Position numbers and translations under genes: made by a program. The notes under the pieces were generated by a model. That model was not told where the DNA came from. It saw only the letters and a list, made by a program, of their open reading frames with translations, and made no database searches. From JAAELZ01 sp965237485 (GTDB taxonomy: Bacteria; Pseudomonadota; Gammaproteobacteria; Arenicellales; Poriferihabitantaceae), in the NCBI GenBank assembly GCA_965237485.1, contig CBDEFQ010000006.1, positions 1-64,000 of the forward strand: a stretch of DNA of 64,000 bases, read 5' to 3'. Below are positions 26,287-34,984 of this stretch, piece by piece (position 1 is the first letter of the stretch; each line of letters starts with the position of its first letter).

Positions 26287-27749
26287 GCGGCAATCCCTTC
26301 CCAGCCGTTCAAGGCGGATAATGCTATCTCCCTGTCGTTTATGCTAACTACTTTATCTGCATAAACTTGCTCGGTTTCATGACCTTTACCCGCTATCAAA
26401 ACCCAATCACGGTATGAAGATTGGCCTACCATGGTTCGAATCGCTGCACTTCTGTCATGCTGCACCGATACTGCTTGTGTCATGCCAGACAGAATATCGG
26501 CAACAATAGCACTTGGCGCCTCACTTCGCGGGTTGTCGTCTGTCAACATCACTTTGTCTGCCACGCTCTGCGCAATTTCGCCCATCAGCGGACGCTTTAC
26601 TTTATCTCGATCACCACCGCAGCCAAACACTACATTAAGTTGGCCTTGGCAATGAGCGCGCAGTGCCGTAAGGGCTTTTTCTAAGGCATCAGGTGTATGC
26701 GCATAATCCACTACAACTGTCGGTTTGGTGCGATCGGAGTCAATTTTCTCTAGGCGGCCAGGCGGCGCTTTGCAGTCAAGTAGTGCTTTAGTAACGTCTT
26801 TCGTAGAATGGCCCATACAAACCAACGCACCAACTACTGCGCTAAGATTCATCGCATTAAATTCGCCTATTAGCGAAGAATTCACTGTGGTTTTGTGCTT
26901 GTTTTTTGTCAAGTCAAAGGCAAGACCCGCACTATTTAAGCGCAAATTACTCAACTGTAGATCCTTAGCATTTTTCCCATACCCAAAGGTTTTGTTAGTA
27001 CAGCAGCCAAGTAAGCTTTGACCAAACTCGTCATCCGCGTTGACGACCGAAGCTGCTAAGCTATTAAATTCAAACAACCTTGCCTTTGCTGCAGCGTAAG
27101 CTTGCATCGAGCCGTGATAATCAAGGTGGTCTTGGGTCAAATTAGTGAAAATGGCCACTTCAAACTCGACCGCATCTACGCGATGTTGATCTAAACCATG
27201 TGACGACACCTCCATGCAAACCACCTCAAAGCCAGCATCAACTAACTCCCGCAGTTGTCGTTGAATACTGACTACATCGGACGTGGTTAAAGCAGATTGT
27301 TGCAATGCATCCACCCCGCCGTAACCTATAGTACCGATTATCGCGGCCGACACTTCCAGCCGCTGTAAAGCTTGTGCCAACAAGTAACAAACCGAAGTTT
27401 TAGCGTTGGTACCGGTTACGCCGACCACCCGACAAGAGCGTGAAGGGTAATCATAAAACCGCGCTGCGAGCGCGCTCGCTTTTGCAGATAAATCTTCAAT
27501 TAGAACAACAGGCACAGTAAGGCCCGTGACGTTAAACCCCTTACTTTCGGCGATGATTGCGCAAGCACCCTTTTTAATCGCGGCTTCAATGTAGTCTCTG
27601 CCGTCTGACTGAGAGCCTAACACAGCCAAGAAACAGTGCCCTGGCTCAACGCTACGGCTATCTAAGGTAAGGGCATTAATTATGCAGTCGTGAGGCACAT
27701 CAGCGTAAGCTTTTACTAAACTGCGCAAAGATAGTTTATGTTTAGCCAC
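26283..27749 (-). CDS. murE: UDP-MurNAc-L-Ala-D-Glu--meso-diaminopimelate ligase MurE
   Basis: 488 residues, with a GTG start that overlaps the ftsI stop (TAGTG). The third stem-peptide residue is set by the DNPR motif, here LTDDNPRSEAP, which specifies meso-diaminopimelate as in other Gram-negatives. The P-loop reads GVTGTNAKTS instead of the usual GTNGKTT; alanine for glycine is a small departure in an otherwise complete enzyme. FTNLTQDHLDYHG and VVDYAHTPDAL are present. Confidence 0.95.
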   Translation of the reverse strand: MAKHKLSLRSLVKAYADVPHDCIINALTLDSRSVEPGHCFLAVLGSQSDGRDYIEAAIKKGACAIIAESKGFNVTGLTVPVVLIEDLSAKASALAARFYDYPSRSCRVVGVTGTNAKTSVCYLLAQALQRLEVSAAIIGTIGYGGVDALQQSALTTSDVVSIQRQLRELVDAGFEVVCMEVSSHGLDQHRVDAVEFEVAIFTNLTQDHLDYHGSMQAYAAAKARLFEFNSLAASVVNADDEFGQSLLGCCTNKTFGYGKNAKDLQLSNLRLNSAGLAFDLTKNKHKTTVNSSLIGEFNAMNLSAVVGALVCMGHSTKDVTKALLDCKAPPGRLEKIDSDRTKPTVVVDYAHTPDALEKALTALRAHCQGQLNVVFGCGGDRDKVKRPLMGEIAQSVADKVMLTDDNPRSEAPSAIVADILSGMTQAVSVQHDRSAAIRTMVGQSSYRDWVLIAGKGHETEQVYADKVVSINDREIALSALNGWEGIAA

Positions 27750-29509
27750 TACGCGGCTTCCTTAATGGTTGGCGGTTTTTCATCTCTAGACTGCACCATA
27801 TTAGACGTTTCGCCTTGCATCAAATCCGGCTGATCTGGCGGTACATTGTATAAACGCAGTGCATCCGTCATTAGACGAGAAAAAACAGGAGCGGCAACTT
27901 GCCCACCATAATGATACTTGCCGCGTGGGTCGTCCATCATCACCACCATCACAAATTGCGGGTTGGAAATCGGTGCCACTCCAACAAACCAAGAAACATA
28001 GCGTTCTTTGTCGTAGCGGTTTCCTAGCAGCTTATAGGTCGTACCGGTTTTGCCTCCGACACGGTATCTCGGCACAGCAGCACACCTTGCGGTGCCATCC
28101 ACGCTGACCACCTCCTCTAGCATGGGAAGCATCTTATCAATCGTTGTTTCGCTAAACACACGGGTCTGTTTTTGCGGCCCGCTATTCTTGTCTTTAATCA
28201 GCGTCAAGGTCAGCAAATTGCCTGCGTTTGCAAAAACGGTATACGCGCGTGCTAGCTGTAGTGCGGTTGCGTTTAGTCCATAACCATATGCCTGCGTAGC
28301 CCTATCTATTAGCTTGTCTCTTTTTGGGAAAACACCACTTACTTCAGCGGGCACAGCACCTACCTTCTGACCAAATCCAGCACGTGATAAGGTGGCGTGA
28401 AACAAATTCGCATCAAATTCCAGCAATAATTTAGTGGCGCCAATATTGCTAGATTTCACCACAATATCGTGCAGACTCAATACGCCATTCTCGTGGGTAT
28501 CGGTAATTGTGCGACCACCAATTTTCAGGCTTCCTTTGCCGGTATCAATCGTAGAAGACGGCGTATATCGGCCGCTTTCCAGTGCCATCGCCACTGTAAA
28601 TGGTTTGATGGTTGACCCTGGCTCTTGCACGTCTGTTACAGCGCGGTTACGAAACTTATCCGGCTTCATCGTACGTCGATCATTGGGGTTAAACTGCGGC
28701 GAATCGACCATAGCCAGAATTTCACCACTAGGGATATGAATCACAATTGCATTGGCTGCTTGCGCATCGTGTTTACGCCGCTCTTCTTCTAAATATGCGC
28801 TGGCCAAATACTGCAGGCGACTGTCTAAGGTTAAAGTTAAGGCTTCGCCATTTTTAACGGCCTCGAGCTGCTCGACATATTCTACAAACCGGCCACGGCT
28901 ATCGCGATGCACGGTTTTCTTGCCCGCTTCACCGCTTAACTGCTTGTTGTACATTTTCTCAACGCCTTCCTGGCCCTGACCATCTCGGCCAGTAAAGCCA
29001 ACCACATGGCCTGATGCCGGGCCAGAGGGGTAAAAGCGCTTGTATTCTCGGCGCTTATTTAAACCAGGCGTGTCCAGCTCAATCGCGCGCTGCGCTTCAG
29101 ATGGCGGAATTTGTAGCTTTACGAACATGAAATCGTTGCTAAAACCATCAGCCTCACGTTTTTTGCACAAGCCCTTGAGCTCTTTTAGGTCGAGATCAAC
29201 AATGGCATTAACTTGCGCCCATCTGGGTTGCGCCTTACAAAACACTTTAGGCTCTGCCCATAAGGTATCCACCGGTGTACTCACCGCCAGCAGATGATTA
29301 TTACGATCATAAATTGGCCCACGCAAAGGCTGGATATCCAAAGAGCGAACATGCCTAGCTTCCGCTCGAGAAATCAAACGTTCATGGCCTTGCGTGTTAA
29401 TCAATAGCAACTTGGTTGCTAAAAAACAAAACCCGATAAACCCAAAGCTGAGCAACACATTTTTGCGCAGCAAGGTGCGATTAATTTGGTCTTGATCTTG
29501 GCACTTCAC
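27749..29509 (-). CDS. ftsI: Septal transpeptidase FtsI (PBP3)
   Basis: 586 residues, GTG start overlapping the ftsL stop by 4 bp. One N-terminal membrane helix (about 17-37) is followed by the class B PBP pedestal (about 60-220) and the transpeptidase domain. The active serine is S299 in EPGSTIKPF, the second motif is KSSNIGA, and the third is GGKTGTTYKL. FtsI cross-links septal peptidoglycan together with FtsW. A proline/lysine-containing tail (DEKPPTIKEAA) ends the protein. Confidence 0.96.
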   Translation of the reverse strand: MKCQDQDQINRTLLRKNVLLSFGFIGFCFLATKLLLINTQGHERLISRAEARHVRSLDIQPLRGPIYDRNNHLLAVSTPVDTLWAEPKVFCKAQPRWAQVNAIVDLDLKELKGLCKKREADGFSNDFMFVKLQIPPSEAQRAIELDTPGLNKRREYKRFYPSGPASGHVVGFTGRDGQGQEGVEKMYNKQLSGEAGKKTVHRDSRGRFVEYVEQLEAVKNGEALTLTLDSRLQYLASAYLEEERRKHDAQAANAIVIHIPSGEILAMVDSPQFNPNDRRTMKPDKFRNRAVTDVQEPGSTIKPFTVAMALESGRYTPSSTIDTGKGSLKIGGRTITDTHENGVLSLHDIVVKSSNIGATKLLLEFDANLFHATLSRAGFGQKVGAVPAEVSGVFPKRDKLIDRATQAYGYGLNATALQLARAYTVFANAGNLLTLTLIKDKNSGPQKQTRVFSETTIDKMLPMLEEVVSVDGTARCAAVPRYRVGGKTGTTYKLLGNRYDKERYVSWFVGVAPISNPQFVMVVMMDDPRGKYHYGGQVAAPVFSRLMTDALRLYNVPPDQPDLMQGETSNMVQSRDEKPPTIKEAA

Positions 29510-29793
29510 TGTTCCAGCCTCTTAGCCAATTCAATTGTTTGAATGCTTGGCCCTTGAGGCGGGTTTAAGCCTTGTGCTCCTCGTACCTCCTTCTCGACTT
29601 TGTGCTCTAGACGCCAAGTTGAGTATTCAGCCATTAACTGCCTCCACTCAATACTGAGATCATCTCGTTTAAGTTGTAATTTTTGCGATTGATAAAAGCT
29701 CACCCGGTTCATTTGGCGAATCACTACCACTGCCATTGCGGTTATTAGCAAAGCTGAAACAAGCATAATAGTCAACCATTTTGGCGCCATCAT
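29506..29793 (-). CDS. ftsL: Cell division protein FtsL
   Basis: 95 residues with a short cytoplasmic end, one transmembrane helix (about 5-26, LTIMLVSALLITAMAVVVI) and a periplasmic coiled coil (about 30-90) starting RQMNRVSFYQSQKLQLKRDDL. FtsL sequences diverge fast, so the call leans on the invariant position between rsmH and ftsI plus the single-helix/coiled-coil layout. It overlaps both neighbours by 4 bp. Confidence 0.92.
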   Translation of the reverse strand: MMAPKWLTIMLVSALLITAMAVVVIRQMNRVSFYQSQKLQLKRDDLSIEWRQLMAEYSTWRLEHKVEKEVRGAQGLNPPQGPSIQTIELAKRLEQ

Positions 29794-30725
29794 GCTCGCA
29801 ACCTCTGAGCGGTGCGCATAATTGCACTACGAGAACGGCGATTTGCACGCACTTCTTTTTTAGAGGCGCGGACCGGCTTGCCGACCAATTTCAAACGTGG
29901 CTGAATCAAATTTGCCTGAATGGGTAAATCAATCGGATAGGGGTCACCTTTAGCTTCATCACGAAAAAAATTCTTTACCATTCTGTCTTCAAGCGAATGA
30001 AAACTGATGATTGTCAGGCGACCCTCAACATTTAGCGCTTCAAAAGCGACAGGCAGTACCGCCTCTAGTTCCTGTAGCTCTTTATTCACTGCAATTCGAA
30101 TCGCTTGAAACGAGCGGGTTGCGGGGTGCTTGTCTTTTTCCTTAAAAGGCACGGCTGCATCTACAATGCGCGCCAGCTGCAAGGTTGATTCAATTGGATT
30201 TTCCAATAATTCTGCCTTGATAGCGGTGGTAATACGTTTTGCGAAGCGCTCTTCACCATAGCGTTTTAATACCCGAATAAGCTCGTCTGCCTCCACTTCA
30301 ACTAACCACTGCGCAGCGGTAAGACCTTGGGTAGTATCCATGCGCATATCTAGCGGCCCATCCTTTTGAAAACTAAACCCGCGCTGCGCGACATCAAGCT
30401 GCGGAGAGGATACGCCGAGATCTAGAATGATGCCATCAATCTCACCGTATAATCCCAAGCGATCAAGCTCGGCCTTCATAGCAGAAAACGCCCCATGCAC
30501 GATAACCACCCGTTGATCATCTCCGAGCAATTTTTGCGCCTCGTCAATCGCTTCCGGGTCTTTATCAAAAACGATCAATTTACCTGAATCATCTAAAAAA
30601 GAAAGAATCAGTAATCCATGTCCGCCACGCCCAAATGTGCCGTCAATATAAATGCCGTTGGGTTTTGGGGACAGTGCATCGACCGCCTCGTGGAGCAAAA
30701 CGGTTTGATGTGCTGAAGGTGGCAT
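29790..30725 (-). CDS. rsmH: 16S rRNA m4C1402 methyltransferase RsmH (MraW)
   Basis: 311 residues from the ATG overlapping the mraZ stop (TGATG); a GTG one codon upstream is possible. It methylates N4 of C1402 in the 30S decoding centre. SAM motif I is YIDGTFGRGGHG, motif IV is LDLGVSSPQLD, and the RsmH-specific FSFQKDGPLDMRMD and TISFHSLEDRMVK blocks are complete. Second gene of the cluster. Confidence 0.96.
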   Translation of the reverse strand: MPPSAHQTVLLHEAVDALSPKPNGIYIDGTFGRGGHGLLILSFLDDSGKLIVFDKDPEAIDEAQKLLGDDQRVVIVHGAFSAMKAELDRLGLYGEIDGIILDLGVSSPQLDVAQRGFSFQKDGPLDMRMDTTQGLTAAQWLVEVEADELIRVLKRYGEERFAKRITTAIKAELLENPIESTLQLARIVDAAVPFKEKDKHPATRSFQAIRIAVNKELQELEAVLPVAFEALNVEGRLTIISFHSLEDRMVKNFFRDEAKGDPYPIDLPIQANLIQPRLKLVGKPVRASKKEVRANRRSRSAIMRTAQRLRA

Positions 30726-31183
30726 CACAACTGTAGAATCTCCAGTTCGGGTGATGTTTCACCCGGGTCAGGCGCATGGCCTATCCAAGCTTGCATCTTC
30801 TTCTCCCAATTGGCTTGGCTCCAAATCTCAAATTTTTGACCTTGGCCAACCAAGTAAACCCCCTTTTCGACTTGCGCAAACTCCCTAAGCGTCGGTGGCA
30901 ATAACACACGACCGGTTTTATCCAGCTGCACGTCAGTGGCATAGCCAATAAAAAAGCGCTTCAATTCTTGGTGCTGGGCTTTGAAACTGGGCAGCGCATT
31001 AACCTTGGCCTCGGCCAACTCCCATTCGTCTAAAGGATATAACACCAAACAGGGCTCATAGGTGTGGCTAACAGTGACAACCAGATTGCCTGCACTGCGT
31101 TGTGCAATCGCTTCGCGCAAACGTGTAGGCAAGGCCACTCGACCTTTGCCATCAACTTTTATATAATTTGCACCGCGAAACAT
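30725..31183 (-). CDS. mraZ: Transcriptional regulator MraZ
   Basis: 152 residues with two SpoVT/AbrB-like repeats, each with the D-x-K/T-GR signature: VDGKGRVALPTRLR (about 9-22) and LDKTGRVLLPPTLR (about 87-100). MraZ binds direct repeats upstream of its own gene and tunes the dcw promoter. First gene of the cluster. GGGT-type half sites do lie between the promoter and the start (for example CTGGGT and ACGGGT about 12-27 bp upstream), but their spacing is not clean enough for me to annotate an operator. Confidence 0.96.
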   Translation of the reverse strand: MFRGANYIKVDGKGRVALPTRLREAIAQRSAGNLVVTVSHTYEPCLVLYPLDEWELAEAKVNALPSFKAQHQELKRFFIGYATDVQLDKTGRVLLPPTLREFAQVEKGVYLVGQGQKFEIWSQANWEKKMQAWIGHAPDPGETSPELEILQL

Positions 31184-31236
31184 GAATTATTTACCCAGAA
31201 AACCCGTTTTATTGCACTTGTTACCACCAATGCTAA

Positions 31237-31265
31237 ATAATAGGTCTCACTCTGAAATAAGTCAA
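31237..31265 (-). promoter_or_regulatory. Sigma-70 promoter of the dcw cluster (Pmra)
   Basis: On the minus strand, TTGACT (31265-31260), exactly 17 bp, then TATTAT (31242-31237). Five of six bases match consensus in each box. It lies about 54 bp upstream of the mraZ ATG, and no other gene intervenes before rnpB. Confidence 0.8.
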
Positions 31266-31380
31266 GGTTTTTCAATAAGATACGTGCGTATTAGCTGCGA
31301 ATGCAGAGAAATCATAATGTCTTTTAAATCAATGGGCTAAAGAATTTAGTTAATTTAAAACAATAAGAAAATTAAGTAAA

Positions 31381-31755
31381 GTTGGTCGATAAGCCGGGTT
31401 CTGTCGTTGGACGATCATTCATCTAGGATATTTGTCGCCAAATATCTCATGCAACCTACCCGAAACCAACGCGGGTCGCGCCTAATCGGTTTGTCTCAAT
31501 TAAGACAAACCAAACTGGTTTCCTATTTGGTCTTGCTCCGAGTGGGGTTTACCCTGCCACACTTGTTACCAAGTGCGCGGTGCGCTCTTACCGCACCTTT
31601 TCACCCTTACCATCTAAAATGGCGGTTTGTTTTCTGTGGCACTGGCCGTCGGCTCACGCCGCCCAGACGTTATCTGGCACTCTACCCTTTGGAGCCCGGA
31701 CTTTCCTCGATATGCTTACACAAGGTAAGATAGCGCGATCGTCTGACCAACTCTA
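31381..31755 (-). ncRNA. rnpB: RNase P RNA, bacterial type A
   Basis: Read on the minus strand it begins GAGTTGGTCAGACGATCGC and soon has the universally conserved GAGGAAAGTCCGGGCTCC. It ends with CCTAGATGAATGATCG, then ACAGAACCCGGCTTATCG and a 3' strand pairing with the 5' end. The length of about 375 nt suits type A. The ribozyme trims 5' leaders from pre-tRNAs with RnpA. The exact ends are estimated from the terminal pairing. Its promoter should lie above 31756. Confidence 0.95.
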
Positions 31756-31797
31756 AGCCGACATTACGCCAAAACTAATCCTATTTCAACACTAAAC

Positions 31798-32007
31798 ATG
31801 TCCATTCAAACTGGAAAGTATCAGAACTACAAAGGCCAAAACTACGAGGTTATCAGCGTTGCAATACACAGCGAAACCGAGGAAGAATTAGTGGTTTACC
31901 ATCCTTTGTATGGGCAGCGCGCGCTGTGGGTACAGCCACTTGAAATGTTTACTGAAAACGTTTTGATTGAGGGTGAAATGACACCTCGGTTTCGTTATGT
32001 AGAGTAG
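31798..32007 (+). CDS. DUF1653 domain protein
   Basis: 69 residues, close to the whole DUF1653 family length. The pattern GKYQNYKGQNYEVISVAIHSETEEELVVYHPLYG, with a W-V-Q-P-L-E-M-F block and terminal PRFRYVE, is diagnostic (each segment quoted in part). The function is unknown; members are small cytosolic beta-rich proteins. It is divergent from rnpB, leaving about 40 bp for both control regions. The C-terminus YVE is normal, so the gene is complete. Confidence 0.85.
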   Translation: MSIQTGKYQNYKGQNYEVISVAIHSETEEELVVYHPLYGQRALWVQPLEMFTENVLIEGEMTPRFRYVE

Positions 32008-32366
32008 TTTTTATAGAAATATCACCTAGCGTGATTCTAAGGTAGCCGTACATTATTCTCACCACCCAGAGCAACTTTTCTGGACAAACACATAATTAAG
32101 TATTATGTCCCCCGAACTATCTATTGTTCTTTACTTCGTCTCATTGCCCTAACACCTCAATATAAAAACGTGACGATAGGCTTTTTTCGGTCAGACTGAT
32201 AGGGTGTCGTTAACTCGGCGCTTACAGTCATTTATTAAGAAGCTGGAAAAGAAAGTAGGAAAGATCTTACGGTATAGACCCCGAGGCAGGCCCATGAAAG
32301 AAATCAAAGGGTAGCGTCCATTTTAATCCATGTGTTTCATTTCATTTAAACAATAGAAACCCCCGC
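32008..32366 (+). other. Intergenic stretch without a recognised gene
   Basis: No family is recognised. A short plus-strand frame ending at 32314 (tail SFIKKLEKKVGKILRYRPRG, then RPMKEIKG) is lysine/arginine-rich. It could be the last codons of a lost gene, but it has no clear start and could be chance. Confidence 0.3.
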
Positions 32367-32560
32367 CTACTGACAATTAGCATCCAATGCATTACCTGCA
32401 CCATCATCCACAAAAGTGCAAATTGCACTTGTATCATTTGCCCCATTCACCACCGTAGAGTGACTTATGTTCGGGGTGCTGAGGTAATTAGAAACCCCAT
32501 AATCAACGCCATTTAAATAGCTGTCACGTAAAACGGGGGAGGAGGGATTACGCAACATTG
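32367..32560 (-). pseudogene. C-terminal stub of a beta-helix/surface-type protein
   Basis: 63 codons open from the IS256-like end at 32561 to the stop at 32367. The text LRDSYLNGVDYGVSNYLS and ICTFVDDGAGNALDANCQ resembles the last rungs of right-handed parallel beta-helix proteins that end in CTFVDDG...CQ. The rest of the gene has been removed by the mobile-element pile-up; an ATG at 32558 lies right at the junction and is probably not a true start. Confidence 0.55.
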
Positions 32561-32977
32561 GGTATGGACTTTTTGTCTAGCAAGTTGACTCATTGTCGTT
32601 CCACACGATATATCGATGATTAGCATTAGCCCATTCGTCGTCAATTTCAATCAGAATGGCACTGACTAATCGTAACCAAGCCTCTCGGTTAGGAAAGACT
32701 CTGACCAAGCGGGTTCGCCGCTTAAGTTCTTGTTGAACCGTCCGTTCAATGCGGTTGGAGGTTCGCATTTTCTTTTGGTGTCTATCTGGCAAGGCAAACA
32801 CATTTAACCCTTCAGGCACATTGTTTTCTAGCCACTGCGCCAAGTGAGCATGCTTTTCTTGGTACTGGCTCACAAGGACTTTTAGATTAATCTGAGCAGC
32901 TGCCATATTGGGTGCATTCCAAACACTACGCAGCTCACCACAGTCTTGTCCAACATGAAATGATACTGAGCGAAGGG
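32561..32977 (-). pseudogene. IS256-family transposase C-terminal remnant
   Basis: From the frame ending at 32577, the segment LRSVWNAPNMAAAQ, then WLENNVPEGLNVFALPDRHQ, RTSNRIERTVQQELKRRTR and VRVFPNREAWLRLV is classic for the last 130 residues of IS256-type enzymes, including the invariant Glu region (RIERTVQQELKRRTR). Upstream the sequence degrades (the frame seems shifted near 32925-32950) and it is cut at 32978 by the rve element. The 3' terminal region 32561-32676 recurs at 34319-34434. Confidence 0.75.
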
Positions 32978-34313
32978 ACTGATTCTAATCGGAAATGATA
33001 CCGAACTAATCTAATTTCTGTTCATGATGGTGAATGAATACCATTATGAATGACCACCATATAGATACCCTTGATAAGGCACGCTTGTTGCTACAAGGCA
33101 CTGATGAAATCGATCTGGCAATCGACGGTAAACGCAATCGCTATGATTTCATCAAACGCACCTTAATGCGTTTCAAATACAGCAAACTGGGTCGAGCCGA
33201 TAAGGGTCTTGTGCTGCGTTATATCACACGCATCAGCGGTTACTCTTATGTGCAAGTGAAACGCCTGGCTGCCAGCTATCTCAAGCACGGTAGAATCCAG
33301 TGGCGACATCGTGCCACAAGGGGCTTTGCTAGACGCTATAGCAATCAAGACATTAAGCTTCTAGCAGATATGGATGAACTCCACGGTACGTTATCAGGCC
33401 ATGCCACTAAGAAACTCTGTGAGCGCGCCTTATTGTCTATGAGCAAACTGAGTATGCCAACCTGGCACGTATCTCGGTTTCTCATCTATACAATCTACGC
33501 CGATCTAAACCCTACCAGAACAATCGCCGTCACTTTGAAAGACACATTCTAAGCCTTCTTCTATCGGCCAAAGACGTAAGCCACAGCCAGAAGGTCAACC
33601 TGGCTATAGCCGTGTAGATACAGTGCATCAGGGCGATAAGGACAAGGTTAAAGGGGTCTATCATATCAACGCCGTTGATGAGATCACCCCGTTTGAAGTC
33701 GTGTCTTCTACACAGAAAATATCAGAGCCATTCTTGATGCCTATTCTCACTCAAATGCTAGAGCAATTCCCCTTTGTGATTAAAGGCTTTCATGCCGATA
33801 ATGGCAGTGAATACATTAACCAATCGGTGGTGCGATTGTTGAATAAGCTATTAATCGAGTTGACCCAATCCAGGGCTAGACACCGTAACGACCATGCCTT
33901 AGTTGAGTGCAACAATGGGGCCATCGTGCGCAAGCATCTTGGCTTCATGCATATCCCGCAAAAATATGCGCCTGAGATTAATCAATTTGCCACCGACTTT
34001 CTTAACCCTTATTTGAATTATCACCGACCTTGTTTCTTCCCACAGATCAGCACTAACAACAAAGGAAAACAAGTCAAAACCTATCCATATCGAAACATGA
34101 TGACGCCTTATGAAAAACTCAAATCGTTGACCAATGCACAGTCATATCTTAAAACTCACATCTCGTTTACAATGCTTGACGATATCGTTTATCAGATGAC
34201 TGATAATGAGGCAGCAAAACAACTCAATGAGGAAAAAACTAAACTCTTTAAAAACATCTTTGAACAGAAATGACAATCAACTTCTCGGTATCATTCCTGT
34301 ATTGGAATAGACT
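32978..34313 (+). mobile_element. rve-domain transposable element, copy 2 (about 1.34 kb)
   Basis: The imperfect inverted ends share GATTC(T/C)AAT and GGAATGATACCGA-like blocks (left end read inward ACTGATTCTAATCGGAAATG; right end AGTCTATTCCAATACAGGAATG). The right boundary is set by comparison with the remnant at 4103. It sits between two IS256-like 3' ends in the same orientation. I could not find a convincing target duplication. Confidence 0.75.
33034..34273 (+). pseudogene. rve-domain transposase with a one-base frameshift
   Basis: This copy keeps the N-terminus missing from copy 1 (MNTIMNDHHIDTLDKARLLL, then a putative HTH around residues 60-90). At about 33428-33432 it has GCCTTATTGTC where copy 1 has GCCTTGGTTGTC, a one-base loss that shifts the frame. 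The catalytic part continues in another frame to 34273. Both copies are therefore defective, in complementary ways: copy 1 lacks the N-terminus and copy 2 is frameshifted. Confidence 0.8.
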
Positions 34314-34318
34314 CATTT

Positions 34319-34434
34319 GGTATGGACTTTTTGTCTAGCAAGTTGACTCATTGTCGTTCCACACGATATATCGATGATTAGCATTAGCCCATTCGTCGTC
34401 AATTTCAATCAGAATGGCACTGACTAATCGTAAC
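34319..34434. repeat. 116-bp direct repeat of the IS256-like 3' end
   Basis: Bases 34319-34434 repeat 32561-32676 almost exactly (both start GGTATGGACTTTTTGTC and end ACTAATCGTAAC) in the same orientation, flanking the rve element. It encodes only the last residues of the transposase. Confidence 0.9.
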
Positions 34435-34615
34435 TACTTTAAAGGGGTCTGACCCCTTTTCTTATGATTGCTGTATTTTGTAAAGTATACTGCTACTGTT
34501 TTCTGTGCACTGTTTAGTGTCTCAGCTGTAAGTTTCCCAGCGCATAAATCTCTTCCATTTTTAGCTGACTCATGCCCGAGTGCAGCAGCTACGCTTGCCC
34601 ATACATAACAGTTTG
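34434..34615 (-). pseudogene. C-terminal remnant of a Sel1-repeat protein
   Basis: One minus-strand frame is open for about 60 codons from the second palindrome to a TAG at 34436-34434. It reads CYVWASVAAALGHESAKNGRD, then LTAETLNSAQKTVAVYFTKY. The Y-x-W-A-S-x-A-A-A-x-G-H-x-x-A-x-x-x-R-D pattern followed by T-x-E-x-x-x-x-A-Q-x is how Sel1-like repeat proteins end. The first palindrome at 34435-34462 supplies its last residues (KRGQTPLK). The 5' part is missing beyond 34616. Confidence 0.55.
34435..34462. repeat. Palindromic repeat, unit 1 (AAAGGGGTC-T-GACCCCTTT)
   Basis: A 28-bp sequence, TACTTTAAAGGGG continuing to CCCCTTTTCT, with a perfect 9-bp stem around one base. An identical copy lies at 34616-34643. 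The form resembles REP/BIME-type intergenic palindromes; no RAYT transposase gene is visible nearby. Confidence 0.85.
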
Positions 34616-34643
34616 TACTTTAAAGGGGTCTGACCCCTTTTCT
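34616..34643. repeat. Palindromic repeat, unit 2
   Basis: Identical 28 bp in the same orientation as the unit at 34435. The pair brackets the Sel1-like remnant. The following 200 bp (34644-34843) hold no gene I can recognise. Confidence 0.85.
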
Positions 34644-34843
34644 AACTGCCGACACGGGGATTTTCAGGTTCTGCCACGGTTTTCACTTTATAATGAAATC
34701 AATCACTTGCGACGCTTGCTAATCTTTAACACGCTCAATAACGGGGGTAAATTGGCACAATTTACGGTTGGTTTGGCACAGTAACATTAGATGCTAACTA
34801 CTGATCAAGTGAACTCTTAGACTAATTTTACCAAACTAATTAG

Positions 34844-34984
34844 AGGAGACCGCAGCATAACGTCGCGAGCGAAGATAAGACAAGGCAAAAAGGGGCGAAA
34901 AAGCGCAGTTTATAACTATAAATGAGCATTTTGAGCCCCTTTTTAACGCCGTATTATCGAGCACAGTAGTTATGCTGCAGTCTC
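34844..34984. mobile_element. MITE-like hairpin element with IS5-type ends
   Basis: The ends GAGACCGCAGCATAAC and (read inward) GAGACTGCAGCATAAC are inverted repeats. They closely match the ends of the IS5-family element at 42949-44151 (GAGAGCGCAGCG and GAGAGTGCAGCATAACTC). TAG flanks both sides (34841-34843, 34985-34987). An inner pair, AAAAAGGGGC and GCCCCTTTTT, makes the whole 141 bp a long imperfect hairpin. No coding frame. Confidence 0.7.

Noticed and set aside
14726..28979. Many plus-strand open frames across the dcw cluster
   Set aside because: They are antisense shadows of well-conserved minus-strand genes with no recognisable products or ribosome-binding sites.
31184..31230. MraZ operator boxes upstream of mraZ
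   Set aside because: ACGGGT and CTGGGT lie 9 bp apart, but the expected run of evenly spaced TGGG repeats is not convincing.
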